DNA of 64,000 bases from Mycobacterium stomatepiae (GCF_010731715.1 NZ_AP022587.1:372001-436000), one strand, 5' to 3'. Shown: positions 9,491 to 19,282, counted from the first letter of the stretch. The notes: generated by a model not told the origin, from the letters alone. Translations and numbers: made by a program.

Positions 9491-10042
9491 GTGCGAGCGT
9501 TGATCATCGTCGACGTGCAAAACGACTTTTGCGAGGGTGGCTCGCTGCCCGTCGCCGACGTGGCCGGTGCCATCAACGACTATCTGTCCCGCGGGCCCGG
9601 CTACCAGCACGTCGTGGCGACCAAGGATTTCCGCATCGACCCGAAGGGCCATTTCTCCGACCAGCCGGACTATTCGTCGTCCTGGCCGCCGCACTGCGTC
9701 GCCGGAAGCCCAGGAGCGGAATTTCGTCCCGACCTCGACACCCGGCCGATTGAGGCCGTATTCCGCAAGGGTGCTCACGAGGCGGCCTACAGCGGCTTCG
9801 AGGGCACCGACGAGGACGGGACGCCGCTACTCGAATGGTTGCGGCAGCGCGATGTCGACGAGGTCGACGTCGTCGGCATCGCCACCGACCACTGCGTCCG
9901 GCGAACCGCCGAGGACGCGGCCCGCAGCGGGCTGCGCACGCGGGTGTTGGTCGACCTCACGGCGGCGGTTGCGCCCAGGTCGGCCGCGCAAGCTCTGGCC
10001 GAGATGCAAGATGCCGGAATCGAATTGGTAGAGGGCAGCTGA
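9491..10042 (+). CDS. pncA: Nicotinamidase/pyrazinamidase PncA, metal-ligand His replaced
   Basis: This enzyme deamidates nicotinamide to nicotinate and, in M. tuberculosis, activates pyrazinamide. GTG 9491 gives 183 residues starting RALIIVDVQNDFCEGGSL, collinear with the tuberculosis enzyme apart from a three-residue gap. The catalytic triad is present: Asp8, Lys93 (FRKGA) and Cys135 (ATDHCVR). Of the four metal ligands, Asp46, His54 and His68 are kept. The second (His51 of M. tuberculosis) is Arg48, in TKDFRIDPKGHF, encoded CGC at 9632-9634. The stop overlaps the next start (TGATG). Activity is probably reduced. Confidence 0.92.
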   Translation: MRALIIVDVQNDFCEGGSLPVADVAGAINDYLSRGPGYQHVVATKDFRIDPKGHFSDQPDYSSSWPPHCVAGSPGAEFRPDLDTRPIEAVFRKGAHEAAYSGFEGTDEDGTPLLEWLRQRDVDEVDVVGIATDHCVRRTAEDAARSGLRTRVLVDLTAAVAPRSAAQALAEMQDAGIELVEGS

Positions 10043-10842
10043 TGGTGGTCCCACTGGATCGAGAGATTCTGCTGGCCGCGGTGGAGCGGTCGCCCCGGAC
10101 GGCCGCCGCGCACGACCGCGCCGGCTGGGTGGGGTTGTTCACCGAGGACGGGCGCATCGAAGACCCGGTCGGCTCGCGACCACACCTGGGCCGGGTCCAG
10201 ATCGGGAGCTTCTACGACACCTTGATCGGCCCCCGCGAGATCAAGTTCCACCGCGATCTCGACATCGTCTTCGGCACCGTCGTGCTGCGCGATCTCGAGC
10301 TCGAGGTGTCGATGGGTTCGGCCGTCACGATGTACATTCCCGTTTTCCTGCGCTACGACCTTCGAGAAGCCAACGGTGAGTGGCAGATTGCTCATCTGCG
10401 GGCGTACTGGGAGCTGCCCGCCATGATGCTGCAGTTCCTGCGCACCGGATCATCGGCAATGTGGCCGGCCGTGGCACTGTCGCGAGATCTGCTGGGCAAT
10501 CAGGGATTGTCGGGGACGGCGGGCTTCATGAGCGGCTTTCGACGGCCGGGTGCACGGCACAAGAGGCTTGTGCAGACGTTCCTCGGTGCGGTTACGCGCG
10601 GCGATACCTTCGGCGCTGCACACGCGCTATCATCCTCGGCCACAATCACATTAGGTGACAACGATCCGCTCGACGTCGCCGAGTTCGCGACGGAACTCTC
10701 TGGCGCGAACTGGACCAAGATGAACGGTGCGGGGTCCACGGTTGCCGTGTCGCTCAATTCGAATCACGGCCGCGGCATCATTTTCGCCGACCTCGGCTTA
10801 CGCGCCAGGGCGATCAATCAAATCCGCTATTTTCCGGCCTGA
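10042..10842 (+). CDS. Rv2042c-like conserved protein (SnoaL/NTF2-like)
   Basis: This 266-residue protein starts at ATG 10042 inside the pncA stop codon, so the two are translationally coupled. The same adjacency is found for Rv2043c (pncA) and Rv2042c in M. tuberculosis, supporting homology. Residues about 5-135 look like an NTF2/SnoaL fold (AHDRAGWVGLFTEDGRIEDPVG, then a beta-rich part with YIPVFLRYDL and WQIAHLRAYWELP). A second similar half starts near residue 170 (HKRLVQTFLGAVTRGDTFGAAHAL). Catalytic function is unknown; a role connected with PncA is only suggested by coupling. Confidence 0.85.
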   Translation: MVVPLDREILLAAVERSPRTAAAHDRAGWVGLFTEDGRIEDPVGSRPHLGRVQIGSFYDTLIGPREIKFHRDLDIVFGTVVLRDLELEVSMGSAVTMYIPVFLRYDLREANGEWQIAHLRAYWELPAMMLQFLRTGSSAMWPAVALSRDLLGNQGLSGTAGFMSGFRRPGARHKRLVQTFLGAVTRGDTFGAAHALSSSATITLGDNDPLDVAEFATELSGANWTKMNGAGSTVAVSLNSNHGRGIIFADLGLRARAINQIRYFPA

Positions 10843-10915
10843 ACGGACGAAGGCGGCCTGCGCCATTTGACGTGGCGATCACGCGACCGCGCGGGTAAGC
10901 CCTTATCGTCATTGC

Positions 10916-12517
10916 GTGGTGACGGAGGTATTCGGGCATTACGAGCTGCGTGAGTTGCTGGGCCGCGGGGTATGGGGCAGGTTTTTCGGGCTTATGACAC
11001 CAGCACGGATCGGGTGGTTGCGCTCAAGGTGCTGCCCGCGCATCTGGCCGACGACGCTGAATTTCAGCAGCGGTTCCGGCGCGAGGCGCGCATCGCGGCG
11101 AGCTTGAGCGATCCGCACATGGTGCCGATCCACAGCTACGGCGAGATCGACGGGCGGCTCTATGTCGACATGCGGCTGATCGAGGGCCGCGACCTGGCCG
11201 CCTACATCGGCGAAAACGGGGGCCGGCTCAACCCCGAACGCGCCGTCGCGGTCGTCGAACAGGTTGCCGCAGCACTGGATACCGCCCACGGAGTCGGGCT
11301 GATCCACCGCGACATCAAGCCGTCCAACATCTTGGTGTCGGCCCGCGATTTCGTCTATCTGATCGACTTCGGGCTCGCGCGCACCGCCGCCGACACCGCG
11401 CTGACCCACACCGGGCACACGATGGGCACGATGGCCTAAATGGCCCCGGAGCGGTTTCGGGGGATGACGGATCACCGCGCCGATGTCTACGCGCTGGCCT
11501 GCGTGCTCTACGAGTGCCTGACCGGACGCCTGCCCTACCCCGGCGACAGCTTTGAAGAGCAGCTCAACGCGCATTTGAACACCGCCGCCGCGGGCCTCGT
11601 TCATCGCGCCCGGCGTCCCGCCCGCCCTCGACGACGTGATCGCCCGGGGCATGGCCAAGGACCTCAACCACCGCTACCAAACGGCCATCGAGTTCGCCCA
11701 AGCCGCCAAAGCCGCACTGGCAGGCCGCGAAACCGCCGCGACGCCCACCCCACCACCACCACCGCACTACCCACCGACAGCGGCCACCCCGGCGCCCCCG
11801 CAAGCCGGGCTCACGCTGAGCCAAGTGGGTGTCTCGCAGATTCAATCGTCGCCACCAAACCCGGAGTCAGGATCTCGGCGTTTGGTCCTCGGGATCGTGG
11901 GCCTGTCGGTCCTCACGCTGGTCGCCGTGATCGCCCTGGTCGTTGCCCTGGTGACGCGCAACGGCAGCGACAACCCTGCCAGTAGCACCGAGTCGCGGCC
12001 GCGACCCCACGCCAGGGTGCCCGGTAGCTCGCCATCGTCCTCGGCTTCTCCGTCGATCTCCGCTGGGCCATCGGGCGACTACACGAACTTGCTGATCCAG
12101 GCGAGCGACATCGGTGCGGATAAGACACTGGGGCCGCCGCAGCAGAATCCCGGCGCTGTGACGGGAGCGGGAGTGACCTTCAGCAACGACGACGGCACCC
12201 ATACCGTTGACGACCTGCTCATCGTCTTCGCCACTCCGGGAATGGCCGCCCAGGCGGCCAAGGAGCGCCCACCCGCTTTGAGCCAATATGTCACGGGTGC
12301 TCCGCAACCATTCGCGGTCGGGACGAACGGAGTGATGGTGGTGGGTTCGTCGCCGGATAACACCAAATCGGTGACGTATGTGGTGTTCGCTGAGGGCAGG
12401 GTCGTTGTTGACCTCGAGTTCGACAGTAGGCCCAACGACATCACTCCGCAGGACGTGGTGCTTGACCTGGCTCGCAAGCAAGATGAGGCCATCAAGAATC
12501 GAATGCCTAGTTCGTAA
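10916..12517 (+). pseudogene. Membrane Ser/Thr protein kinase (Pkn-type) with three lesions
   Basis: Pieces in three frames reconstruct a transmembrane receptor kinase. GTG 10916 gives FGHYELRELLGRG, then the frame shifts inside the glycine loop (about 10960) to MGQVFRAYD...VALKVLPAHL. Catalytic loop HRDIKPSN and DFGLAR are intact. A TAA at 11437-11439 breaks GTMA-stop-MAPERF, where Tyr is expected. A second frameshift near 11590 precedes the end of the C-lobe (ALDDVIARGMAKDLNHRYQ). A Pro-rich linker, one TM (LVLGIVGLSVLTLVAVIALVV) and an extracellular domain of about 145 residues follow. That domain closely matches the lipoprotein at 12778. As read, no active kinase can be made. Confidence 0.88.
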
Positions 12518-12777
12518 AAGTCCGGCGGCAGCTGGGGTTCCGGGCGGACTTCGGCTATCGCTCACTGCCACAACAACTTTCGCACGATTTTGCCGGGGTG
12601 TCCCGGTGCGAGTCAGCGGCCAGTTAGCGGATTTCGAGCTTGAGCGCGCGTCCGGCCTCGACCAGCATGGCCGCCGCTGACGGCGAGCGTGCGGGTCGCC
12701 GCCGCTGGCGTGACGCCGCGTATCCCACGGTTGCATCTATTGCCGAGCAGCTGAAAGGTGCCGTAGAAATAGCTGCC

Positions 12778-13425
12778 ATGGAACGGAAACAAGCGATGAG
12801 TGTGGTACGAACCGTCGGCGTTGGGGTGGCGATCACCGCATTGCTGACCGTCACGACAGGCTGTGGCAAAGACGAAAAGCCAGCTCCCTCATCGTCGACG
12901 TCCTCGTCGACCTCCGCCGCGTCGTCGAGTTCGGCGGCACCCTCATCCGCTTCGAGCGCGGCGCCGTCGGGCACCGCGCCGCTCGCCGACTACTCCAACC
13001 TGCTGATCACGGCCGCAGACATCGGCGCCGACACCACTTTGGGTCCCCCGGAGCAGAACCCCGGTGGCGCGGCCGGGGTGGCGGTGACCTTCAGCAACAC
13101 CTCCAAGACCCACACCATCGAGGACCTGCTCATGGTCTTTACCGACCCCGCTGCGGCCGCCGAAGCGGCCAGCAACAAACAGTCGAAGCTCGGCAAATAT
13201 GTCACCGGTGGTCCCCAGCCGTTCTCGGTCGGGACGAACGGGGTCATCGTCGTCGGCCCGTCGCCCGACAACACCAAATCGGTGACCTACGTAGTGTTCT
13301 CCGAAGGAAAGGTTGTCGTCGATCTGGAGTTCGACAGCGGACCCAACGATGCCGCTCCGCAGGACTTCGTGCTGGACGTGGCCAAGAAGCAGGATAACGC
13401 GGTCAAGACCCGCATGACCAGCTAG
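12778..13425 (+). CDS. Lipoprotein paralogous to the kinase sensor domain
   Basis: This 215-residue lipoprotein has signal segment SVVRTVGVGVAITALLTV and a lipobox ending TTGC, then a Ser/Ala-rich linker. The mature domain (residues about 75-215) aligns without large gaps to the ectodomain of the kinase pseudogene just upstream: NLLITAADIGADTTLGPPEQ versus NLLIQASDIGADKTLGPPQQ, and near identity over TNGVIVVGPSPDNTKSVTYV. So a kinase sensor domain has been duplicated as a free surface lipoprotein and this copy is intact. The start is ATG 12778, or 12796, which gives a tighter signal peptide. Ligand unknown. Confidence 0.82.
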   Translation: MERKQAMSVVRTVGVGVAITALLTVTTGCGKDEKPAPSSSTSSSTSAASSSSAAPSSASSAAPSGTAPLADYSNLLITAADIGADTTLGPPEQNPGGAAGVAVTFSNTSKTHTIEDLLMVFTDPAAAAEAASNKQSKLGKYVTGGPQPFSVGTNGVIVVGPSPDNTKSVTYVVFSEGKVVVDLEFDSGPNDAAPQDFVLDVAKKQDNAVKTRMTS

Positions 13426-13796
13426 TAAGCCTGGATCACCAGCAGCGCCAGCGACGCTGCTGACAGGCACAGGAACGCGCCGGGAAAGGCGGTGTTGTAC
13501 AGCACGTGTGCTCTGACGTGAGTCAGCACCGCGCCGACGAAGAAGAGGACCAGGCCGGCCGCGGCCGCGATACCTAACGCCGGCAGACCCACCAGCCCGG
13601 CAACCAACCCGACGGCCCCGGCCAGCTTGGTCACCGCCAGCGCCGGTATCCACGAACGGGGCACGCCGACCTCGGCCGAATTTGCCAGGACGAATTTCGC
13701 GGGGATCAGGTCGGCGACGGCGATCCCGCCGGTTGCGATCACGGTGATCAGGGTGACCACCAGGTATGCGGCGTGCATGCGAATCACGTTCTCCAT
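13422..13796 (-). CDS. DoxX-like small membrane protein
   Basis: This 124-residue integral membrane protein has four predicted helices: AAYLVVTLITVIATGGIAVA, ALAVTKLAGAVGLVAGLV, ALGIAAAAGLVLFFVGAV and GAFLCLSAASLALLVI. The pattern fits the DoxX-like (DUF4267/DoxX_2) group. ATG 13796 was chosen; its stop overlaps the convergent lipoprotein stop by two bases. It is divergent from an ECF sigma factor with a SnoaL tail. Such sigma factors (ECF41/ECF56 type) often sit beside and control small oxidoreductase or DoxX genes, so it is a likely sigma target. Confidence 0.75.
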   Translation of the reverse strand: MENVIRMHAAYLVVTLITVIATGGIAVADLIPAKFVLANSAEVGVPRSWIPALAVTKLAGAVGLVAGLVGLPALGIAAAAGLVLFFVGAVLTHVRAHVLYNTAFPGAFLCLSAASLALLVIQAY

Positions 13797-13921
13797 CGTT
13801 GTATCCGTTGCGTTGCAGCTGTTTCCGCATCGGCGAGCCGCGTGGCTCGTGCGCGCGCTGCGGCGCAGAATCGGTATGGTCATGGTGCTGGTCTCTTTCG
13901 CGCAGAGAGTTCGATCGATGC

Positions 13922-13960
13922 GGTCACCTTCTTGACGACTCCCGTGCGGAAAAGGTGACC
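13922..13960 (+). promoter_or_regulatory. Inverted repeat enclosing the sigma-factor RBS
   Basis: A perfect 9-bp inverted repeat, GGTCACCTT at 13922-13930 and AAGGTGACC at 13952-13960, has a 21-nt spacer and ends one base before the ATG of the ECF sigma gene. The right arm contains the purine-rich ribosome-binding site. In RNA the arms could pair and hide it; in DNA the repeat could be an operator. Neither is shown. Confidence 0.45.
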
Positions 13961-13961
13961 G

Positions 13962-14957
13962 ATGACCGAAAACCCGGTGGACCTCGCTGATCTGGCGCAG
14001 CGGTTCGACGCCGACCGACCGCACTTGCGGGCGGTGGCCTTTCGGCTGCTCGGCTCGCTCGCGGATGCTGACGACGCGGTGCAGTCCGCCTGGCTGAAGG
14101 CCAGTCGCGCAGTCGGCATCGGGGGCATCGTCAACCTGACGGGTTGGTTCACGACGATCACCGCGCATGAGGCGTTCGACCAGCTGCGCGCACGCCGGCG
14201 CCGCGCCGAGCAGCCGATGGCCGATCCCGAGGACTTCGACCGGCTGGCCGCCACCGCACCGGCCGACGAGGAGGCGTTGCTGGCCGACTCGGTCGGCAGC
14301 GCGATGCTGGTGGTGCTTGATCGTCTCTCGCCCGCACAGCGTGTCGCGTTCGTCCTGCACGATGTTTTCGCCGTGCCGTTCGAGACGATCGGTGACGTGC
14401 TGGACCGATCGCCGACGGCCGCGAAGAAGCTGGCGAGTCGGGCGCGAGCGCGCCTGCTCGACGGCTCCCCGACCCGAGCCCGCCGCGTGACCGAGCACCT
14501 CGAGGTCACGGAGGCATTTCTGGCCGCATCCCGCGGCGGCGACATCGCCGCGTTACTCGAGCTGCTGGCCCCCGACGTGGTGCGCAGGGTCGATCGCGTG
14601 CTGATTCCCGACGACTTCGCGACCGAGGTGCGCGGGGCTCGCGAGGTCGCCGAGGAGACGCGTCACTTCGCCCGGCGCGCCCGGGCCGGCGTGGTCATGC
14701 TGATCGACGGTGTCCCCGGCATCGTGATCGCGCCGCGCGGGCGCGCGCAGATCCTGCTGCAGCTCGGCGTCGGCGCTGACCACCGTATCCATACCATCGA
14801 CATCACCGCCGACGTCGACCGCGTGCGCCGGGCGGCTCTTGCGTTGCCGGGGTGGGCGTCTCAGGCAGATACCAGTCCCATCGGGTACCAAGGACAGGGA
14901 ACACGGCTGGGAGGGCCGACGGAGACGGGGCGAGAACGGGAGCACGATGCTCGATAA
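13962..14957 (+). CDS. ECF sigma factor with C-terminal SnoaL-like domain
   Basis: This 331-residue extracytoplasmic-function sigma factor has region 2 at about residues 15-85 (FRLLGSLADADDAVQSAWLKA, WFTTITAHEAFDQLRARRRR). Region 4 is at about 110-165 (RLSPAQRVAFVLHDVFAVPFETIG, SPTAAKKLASRARARL). A NTF2/SnoaL-like tail (VTEAFLAASRGGDIAALLELL) follows, as in ECF41/ECF56 or SigJ-type factors, where the tail replaces a separate anti-sigma factor. No anti-sigma gene is adjacent. The gene is divergent from a DoxX protein and overlaps the sugar-binding protein start at 14947. About 30 residues at the C-terminus look like added low-conservation sequence. Confidence 0.85.
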   Translation: MTENPVDLADLAQRFDADRPHLRAVAFRLLGSLADADDAVQSAWLKASRAVGIGGIVNLTGWFTTITAHEAFDQLRARRRRAEQPMADPEDFDRLAATAPADEEALLADSVGSAMLVVLDRLSPAQRVAFVLHDVFAVPFETIGDVLDRSPTAAKKLASRARARLLDGSPTRARRVTEHLEVTEAFLAASRGGDIAALLELLAPDVVRRVDRVLIPDDFATEVRGAREVAEETRHFARRARAGVVMLIDGVPGIVIAPRGRAQILLQLGVGADHRIHTIDITADVDRVRRAALALPGWASQADTSPIGYQGQGTRLGGPTETGREREHDAR

Positions 14958-16272
14958 GCCGTTCGGGCGGCGGAGCTTGATGCGGGGCGCTGGCGTGCTT
15001 ACCGCGGCGGCTTTGGCGCCGTGGCCCGGCGGGTGTGCTTCCGACGACGACGCGTTGACGTTCTTCTTCGCAGCCAACCCGGACGAGGCCGCCGCGCGAC
15101 TGCGTGTCGTGGCCGAATTCGAACGCCGCCATCCCGACATCAAGGTGCGGGCGGTGCGGTCCGGGCCGGGAGTGATGCAGCAGCTGTCCACGTTTTGCGC
15201 CGGCGGCAAATGTCCCGATGTGCTGCAGGCGTGGGATCTGAGCTATGTCGAGTTGGCCGCCCGGGGAGTGTTGCAAGATCTGAACGACCCCTTGGCGCGC
15301 GATCAAGGCTTCGCCACTGCATTGAAGGCGGACAGCGTTGGGCCGCTGTACGACACGTTCGCCTACGACGGGAAGCAATCGGCTTTCCCCGAACAGTGGT
15401 CCGGAAATTTCTTGTTTTACAACAAGCAGCTCTTTACCGATGCCGGCGTGGCGCCTCCGCCCACGGCCTGGGGCACGACATGGACGTTCGCCGAATTCCT
15501 GGACGCGGCCCGGGCGTTGACCAAGCGGGACGGATCGGGACGGGTCACGCAGTGGGGTTTCGTCAACACCTTCGTCTCGTACTATTCGGCGGGGTTGTTC
15601 GCCCTCAACAACGGCGTGCCGTGGTCGACACCGCGCCGGAATCCGACCCACTTCAATTTCGACAATCCGGCGTTCATGGAGGCGGTGCAGTTCTACGCCG
15701 ACCTGGCCAACAAACACAAGGTGGCACCCAACGCTTCCGAGGTGCAGTCGATGTCGACGCCGGATCTGTTCGCGGCAGGTAGGGCGGCGATGGCGCTGGG
15801 GGGTCACTGGCGATACCAGACCTTTATCAGCGCCCAGGGGCTGGATTTCGACGTAGCTCCATTGCCGGTAGGGCCCGCCCTGCCCCGCGGGCACAGCGCC
15901 TGCTCCAATATCGGCACCACCGGACTTGCGATCTCGGCGAGCAGCCGCCACCAGGAGCAGGCATGGCAATTCGTCAAGTTTGCCTGCGGCCCCGTCGGCC
16001 AGGCGATCATTGCCGAATCCAGCCTTTTCGTGCCGGTGTTGCGGTCAGTGCTTGCATCGGACGGATTCGCCAAGGCACACACGAGGATTCGTAACCTCGC
16101 GGTGCTCACCGAAGGGCCGTCCTATTCCGAGGGCCTACCCATCACCCCGGCATGGGAAAAGATCGTCGCGCTGATGGACCGCAACATGGGACCCGTCTTG
16201 CGCGGATCTCAACCCGCGACGTCGCTGAAAGGGCTGTCGGACGCAGTTGACGAGGTGCTACGAAACCCATGA
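14947..16272 (+). CDS. Sugar ABC transporter substrate-binding lipoprotein (Rv2041c-like)
   Basis: This 441-residue solute-binding lipoprotein is first in a four-gene sugar importer. A twin-arginine-like start (GRRSLMRGAG) and hydrophobic stretch lead to lipobox PGGC near residue 30. The mature domain is a family-1 extracellular sugar-binding protein: FEFRRHP-type segment EFERRHPDIKVRAV, PDVLQAWDLSYVELAARG, QWSGNFLFYNKQLF and FAAGRAAMALGGHW. It overlaps the sigma-factor end by 11 bp and its stop overlaps the permease start (ATGA). Order and distance from pncA match Rv2041c. The sugar is unknown. Confidence 0.9.
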   Translation: MLDKPFGRRSLMRGAGVLTAAALAPWPGGCASDDDALTFFFAANPDEAAARLRVVAEFERRHPDIKVRAVRSGPGVMQQLSTFCAGGKCPDVLQAWDLSYVELAARGVLQDLNDPLARDQGFATALKADSVGPLYDTFAYDGKQSAFPEQWSGNFLFYNKQLFTDAGVAPPPTAWGTTWTFAEFLDAARALTKRDGSGRVTQWGFVNTFVSYYSAGLFALNNGVPWSTPRRNPTHFNFDNPAFMEAVQFYADLANKHKVAPNASEVQSMSTPDLFAAGRAAMALGGHWRYQTFISAQGLDFDVAPLPVGPALPRGHSACSNIGTTGLAISASSRHQEQAWQFVKFACGPVGQAIIAESSLFVPVLRSVLASDGFAKAHTRIRNLAVLTEGPSYSEGLPITPAWEKIVALMDRNMGPVLRGSQPATSLKGLSDAVDEVLRNP

Positions 16273-17231
16273 CATCGCTGAACGAATCGTCGGTACTGTC
16301 CTCGGCCACCGCGAAAAGCCGCCCCCAGGGTCCGTATCCGTCCCGGCGACGAGCCTGGGCGGGACGCATGTTCGTCGCACCGAACCTGGCGGCGGTCGCG
16401 GTGTTCATGCTCTTCCCGCTCGGGTTTTCGCTGTACATGAGTTTTCAGCAGTGGGACGTGTTCGGGTCACCCAAGTTCGTGGGGTTGAAAAACTTCGAAG
16501 GCCTGTTCACGTCCGACCCGTTGTTCCTGATCGCCATCCGCAACACCGTGGTCTTCACCGTCGGAACGGTCGTACCCACCGTGGTGATCAGTCTCATCGT
16601 TGCTGGTGTGCTGAATCGAAAGGCCAAGGGAATAGCCATTGTTCGGACCATCGTCTTTATGCCCTTGGCGATCTCGTCGGTGGTGCTGGCGGTTGTCTGG
16701 CAGTTCGTCTTCAATACCGACAACGGGCTGCTCAACATCATGCTCGGCTGGGCGGGGATCGATCCGGTCCCGTGGCTTGTCGACCCGGATTGGGCGATGG
16801 CATCGCTCTGCGTGGTCGCCGTGTGGCGCAGCGTGCCGTTCGCGACCGTTATCCTGCTTGCCGCGATGCAAGGAGTGCCACAAACCGTATACGAGGCAGC
16901 CAAAATTGACGGCGCCGGCGAGATACGGCAGTTCTGGTCCATCACCGTGCCACTGATCCGCGGCTCGGTGTCGCTTGTCGTCGTCATTTCAATCATCCAC
17001 GCGTTCCAGGCGTTTGACATGGTCTACGTTCTCAACGGTGCCAATGGCGGTCCGGAGACGTCGACCTACGTGCTGGGCATCATGTTGTTCCAGCACGCCT
17101 TCTCCTTCCTGGAATTCGGGTACGCCTCGGCGCTGGCATGGGTGATGTTCGCTACCTTGCTGGTGCTGACCGTGGTCCAGTTGCGGCTGACGCATCGGCG
17201 ATCTTGGGAGGCTTCTCGTGGCCTTAGCTGA
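16269..17231 (+). CDS. Sugar ABC transporter permease (MalF/UgpA type)
   Basis: This 320-residue permease of the MalF/UgpA group has six predicted membrane helices, starting with LAAVAVFMLFPLGFSLYMS after a charged cytoplasmic N-terminus. The EAA loop that contacts the ATPase is VYEAAKIDGAGEIRQFWSITVPLI, at about residue 210. ATG 16269 overlaps the preceding stop, and the gene overlaps the next permease by 14 bp, so the operon is tightly coupled. It corresponds in position to Rv2040c. Intact. Confidence 0.92.
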   Translation: MTSLNESSVLSSATAKSRPQGPYPSRRRAWAGRMFVAPNLAAVAVFMLFPLGFSLYMSFQQWDVFGSPKFVGLKNFEGLFTSDPLFLIAIRNTVVFTVGTVVPTVVISLIVAGVLNRKAKGIAIVRTIVFMPLAISSVVLAVVWQFVFNTDNGLLNIMLGWAGIDPVPWLVDPDWAMASLCVVAVWRSVPFATVILLAAMQGVPQTVYEAAKIDGAGEIRQFWSITVPLIRGSVSLVVVISIIHAFQAFDMVYVLNGANGGPETSTYVLGIMLFQHAFSFLEFGYASALAWVMFATLLVLTVVQLRLTHRRSWEASRGLS

Positions 17232-18060
17232 GGGAGTGTTCAAGCGCAGCGCTATTCGCGCCGTGGTGGTGTACGCAGCGTTGATCACCATCGCCTGGTG
17301 CTGGCTTTTCCCGGTCGCCTGGGCGGTGTCGGGTTCGTTGAAGAGGGAAGGCGAGATCAGCGAGCCGAAGCTGCTGCCGTCCCACCCGCGGTGGTCGAAC
17401 TACGCCGAGGTTTTCCACGTAATGCCGTTCTGGCGAATGTTTTTCAACACCGTGCTGTACGCCGGATGCGTGACGGCCGGGCAGGTTTTCTTCTGCTCAC
17501 TGGCCGGATATGCGTTTGCGCGACTGCGATTCCGTGGCCGCGATACGCTGTTCGTGCTGTACCTCGGGACGCTGATGGTGCCGCTGACCGTGACGGTGAT
17601 TCCGCAGTTCATCCTGATGCGGACGGTGGGATGGGTCAATACACCGTGGGCGATGATCGTGCCTGGGTTGTTCGGTAGCGCGTTCGGGACCTACCTGATG
17701 CGGCAGTTCTTCCAAACGCTGCCGGGCGATCTCGAGGAGGCCGCGATTCTCGACGGTTGTTCGCCATGGCAGATCTACTGGAGGATTCTGTTGCCGCATG
17801 CCAGGCCCGCCGTAATGGTGCTAGCCGTGCTCACCTGGGTCAACGTCTGGAACGACTTTCTGTGGCCGCTGTTGATGATTCAGCGCAACAATCTGGCCAC
17901 GCTGACGCTCGGGCTGGTGCGGCTGCGGGGGGAGTACGTTGCCCGCTGGCCGGTCATCATGGCGGCCTCGATCATTATCATGGTGCCGTTGGTGATCATC
18001 TACGCGGTGGCACAGCGTTCCTTCGTGAGGGGCATCGCCGTGACCGGGCTGGGTGGTTGA
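17218..18060 (+). CDS. Sugar ABC transporter permease (MalG/UgpE type)
   Basis: This 280-residue partner permease of the MalG/UgpE group starts at GTG 17218. Helices include AVVVYAALITIAWCWLFPVAW, FFNTVLYAGCVTAGQVFF and PVIMAASIIIMVPLVIIYAV. The EAA loop LEEAAILDGCSPWQIYWRILLP lies near residue 175. With the gene before it, it forms the membrane channel of the importer. It ends three bases before the ATPase start. Position matches Rv2039c. Intact. Confidence 0.92.
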   Translation: MALAEGVFKRSAIRAVVVYAALITIAWCWLFPVAWAVSGSLKREGEISEPKLLPSHPRWSNYAEVFHVMPFWRMFFNTVLYAGCVTAGQVFFCSLAGYAFARLRFRGRDTLFVLYLGTLMVPLTVTVIPQFILMRTVGWVNTPWAMIVPGLFGSAFGTYLMRQFFQTLPGDLEEAAILDGCSPWQIYWRILLPHARPAVMVLAVLTWVNVWNDFLWPLLMIQRNNLATLTLGLVRLRGEYVARWPVIMAASIIIMVPLVIIYAVAQRSFVRGIAVTGLGG

Positions 18061-18063
18061 GGC

Positions 18064-19137
<1,074 letters not shown>

Positions 19138-19206
19138 CGTCGCTTCCAACCGCCGGCCGACGTCTACCCGTCGAGTTGGGGCCATCGCTCTCACGTATAG
19201 AATACA

Positions 19207-19226
19207 GACGATAATATATGATCGTC
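19207..19226. promoter_or_regulatory. Palindrome upstream of allantoin cluster
   Basis: GACGAT-N8-ATCGTC is a perfect inverted repeat (6-bp arms) in a strikingly AT-rich stretch 57 bp upstream of the first gene of the cluster. A second palindrome, ATTCG-CGAA-CGAAT, lies at 19259-19272. Their placement fits operators for a regulator of ureide catabolism, but no regulator gene is in the cluster. Confidence 0.4.
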
Positions 19227-19282
19227 GAATGACGCGACCGCAGTGCTAGTCAGTATCGATTCGCGAACGAATAGATGCGATT

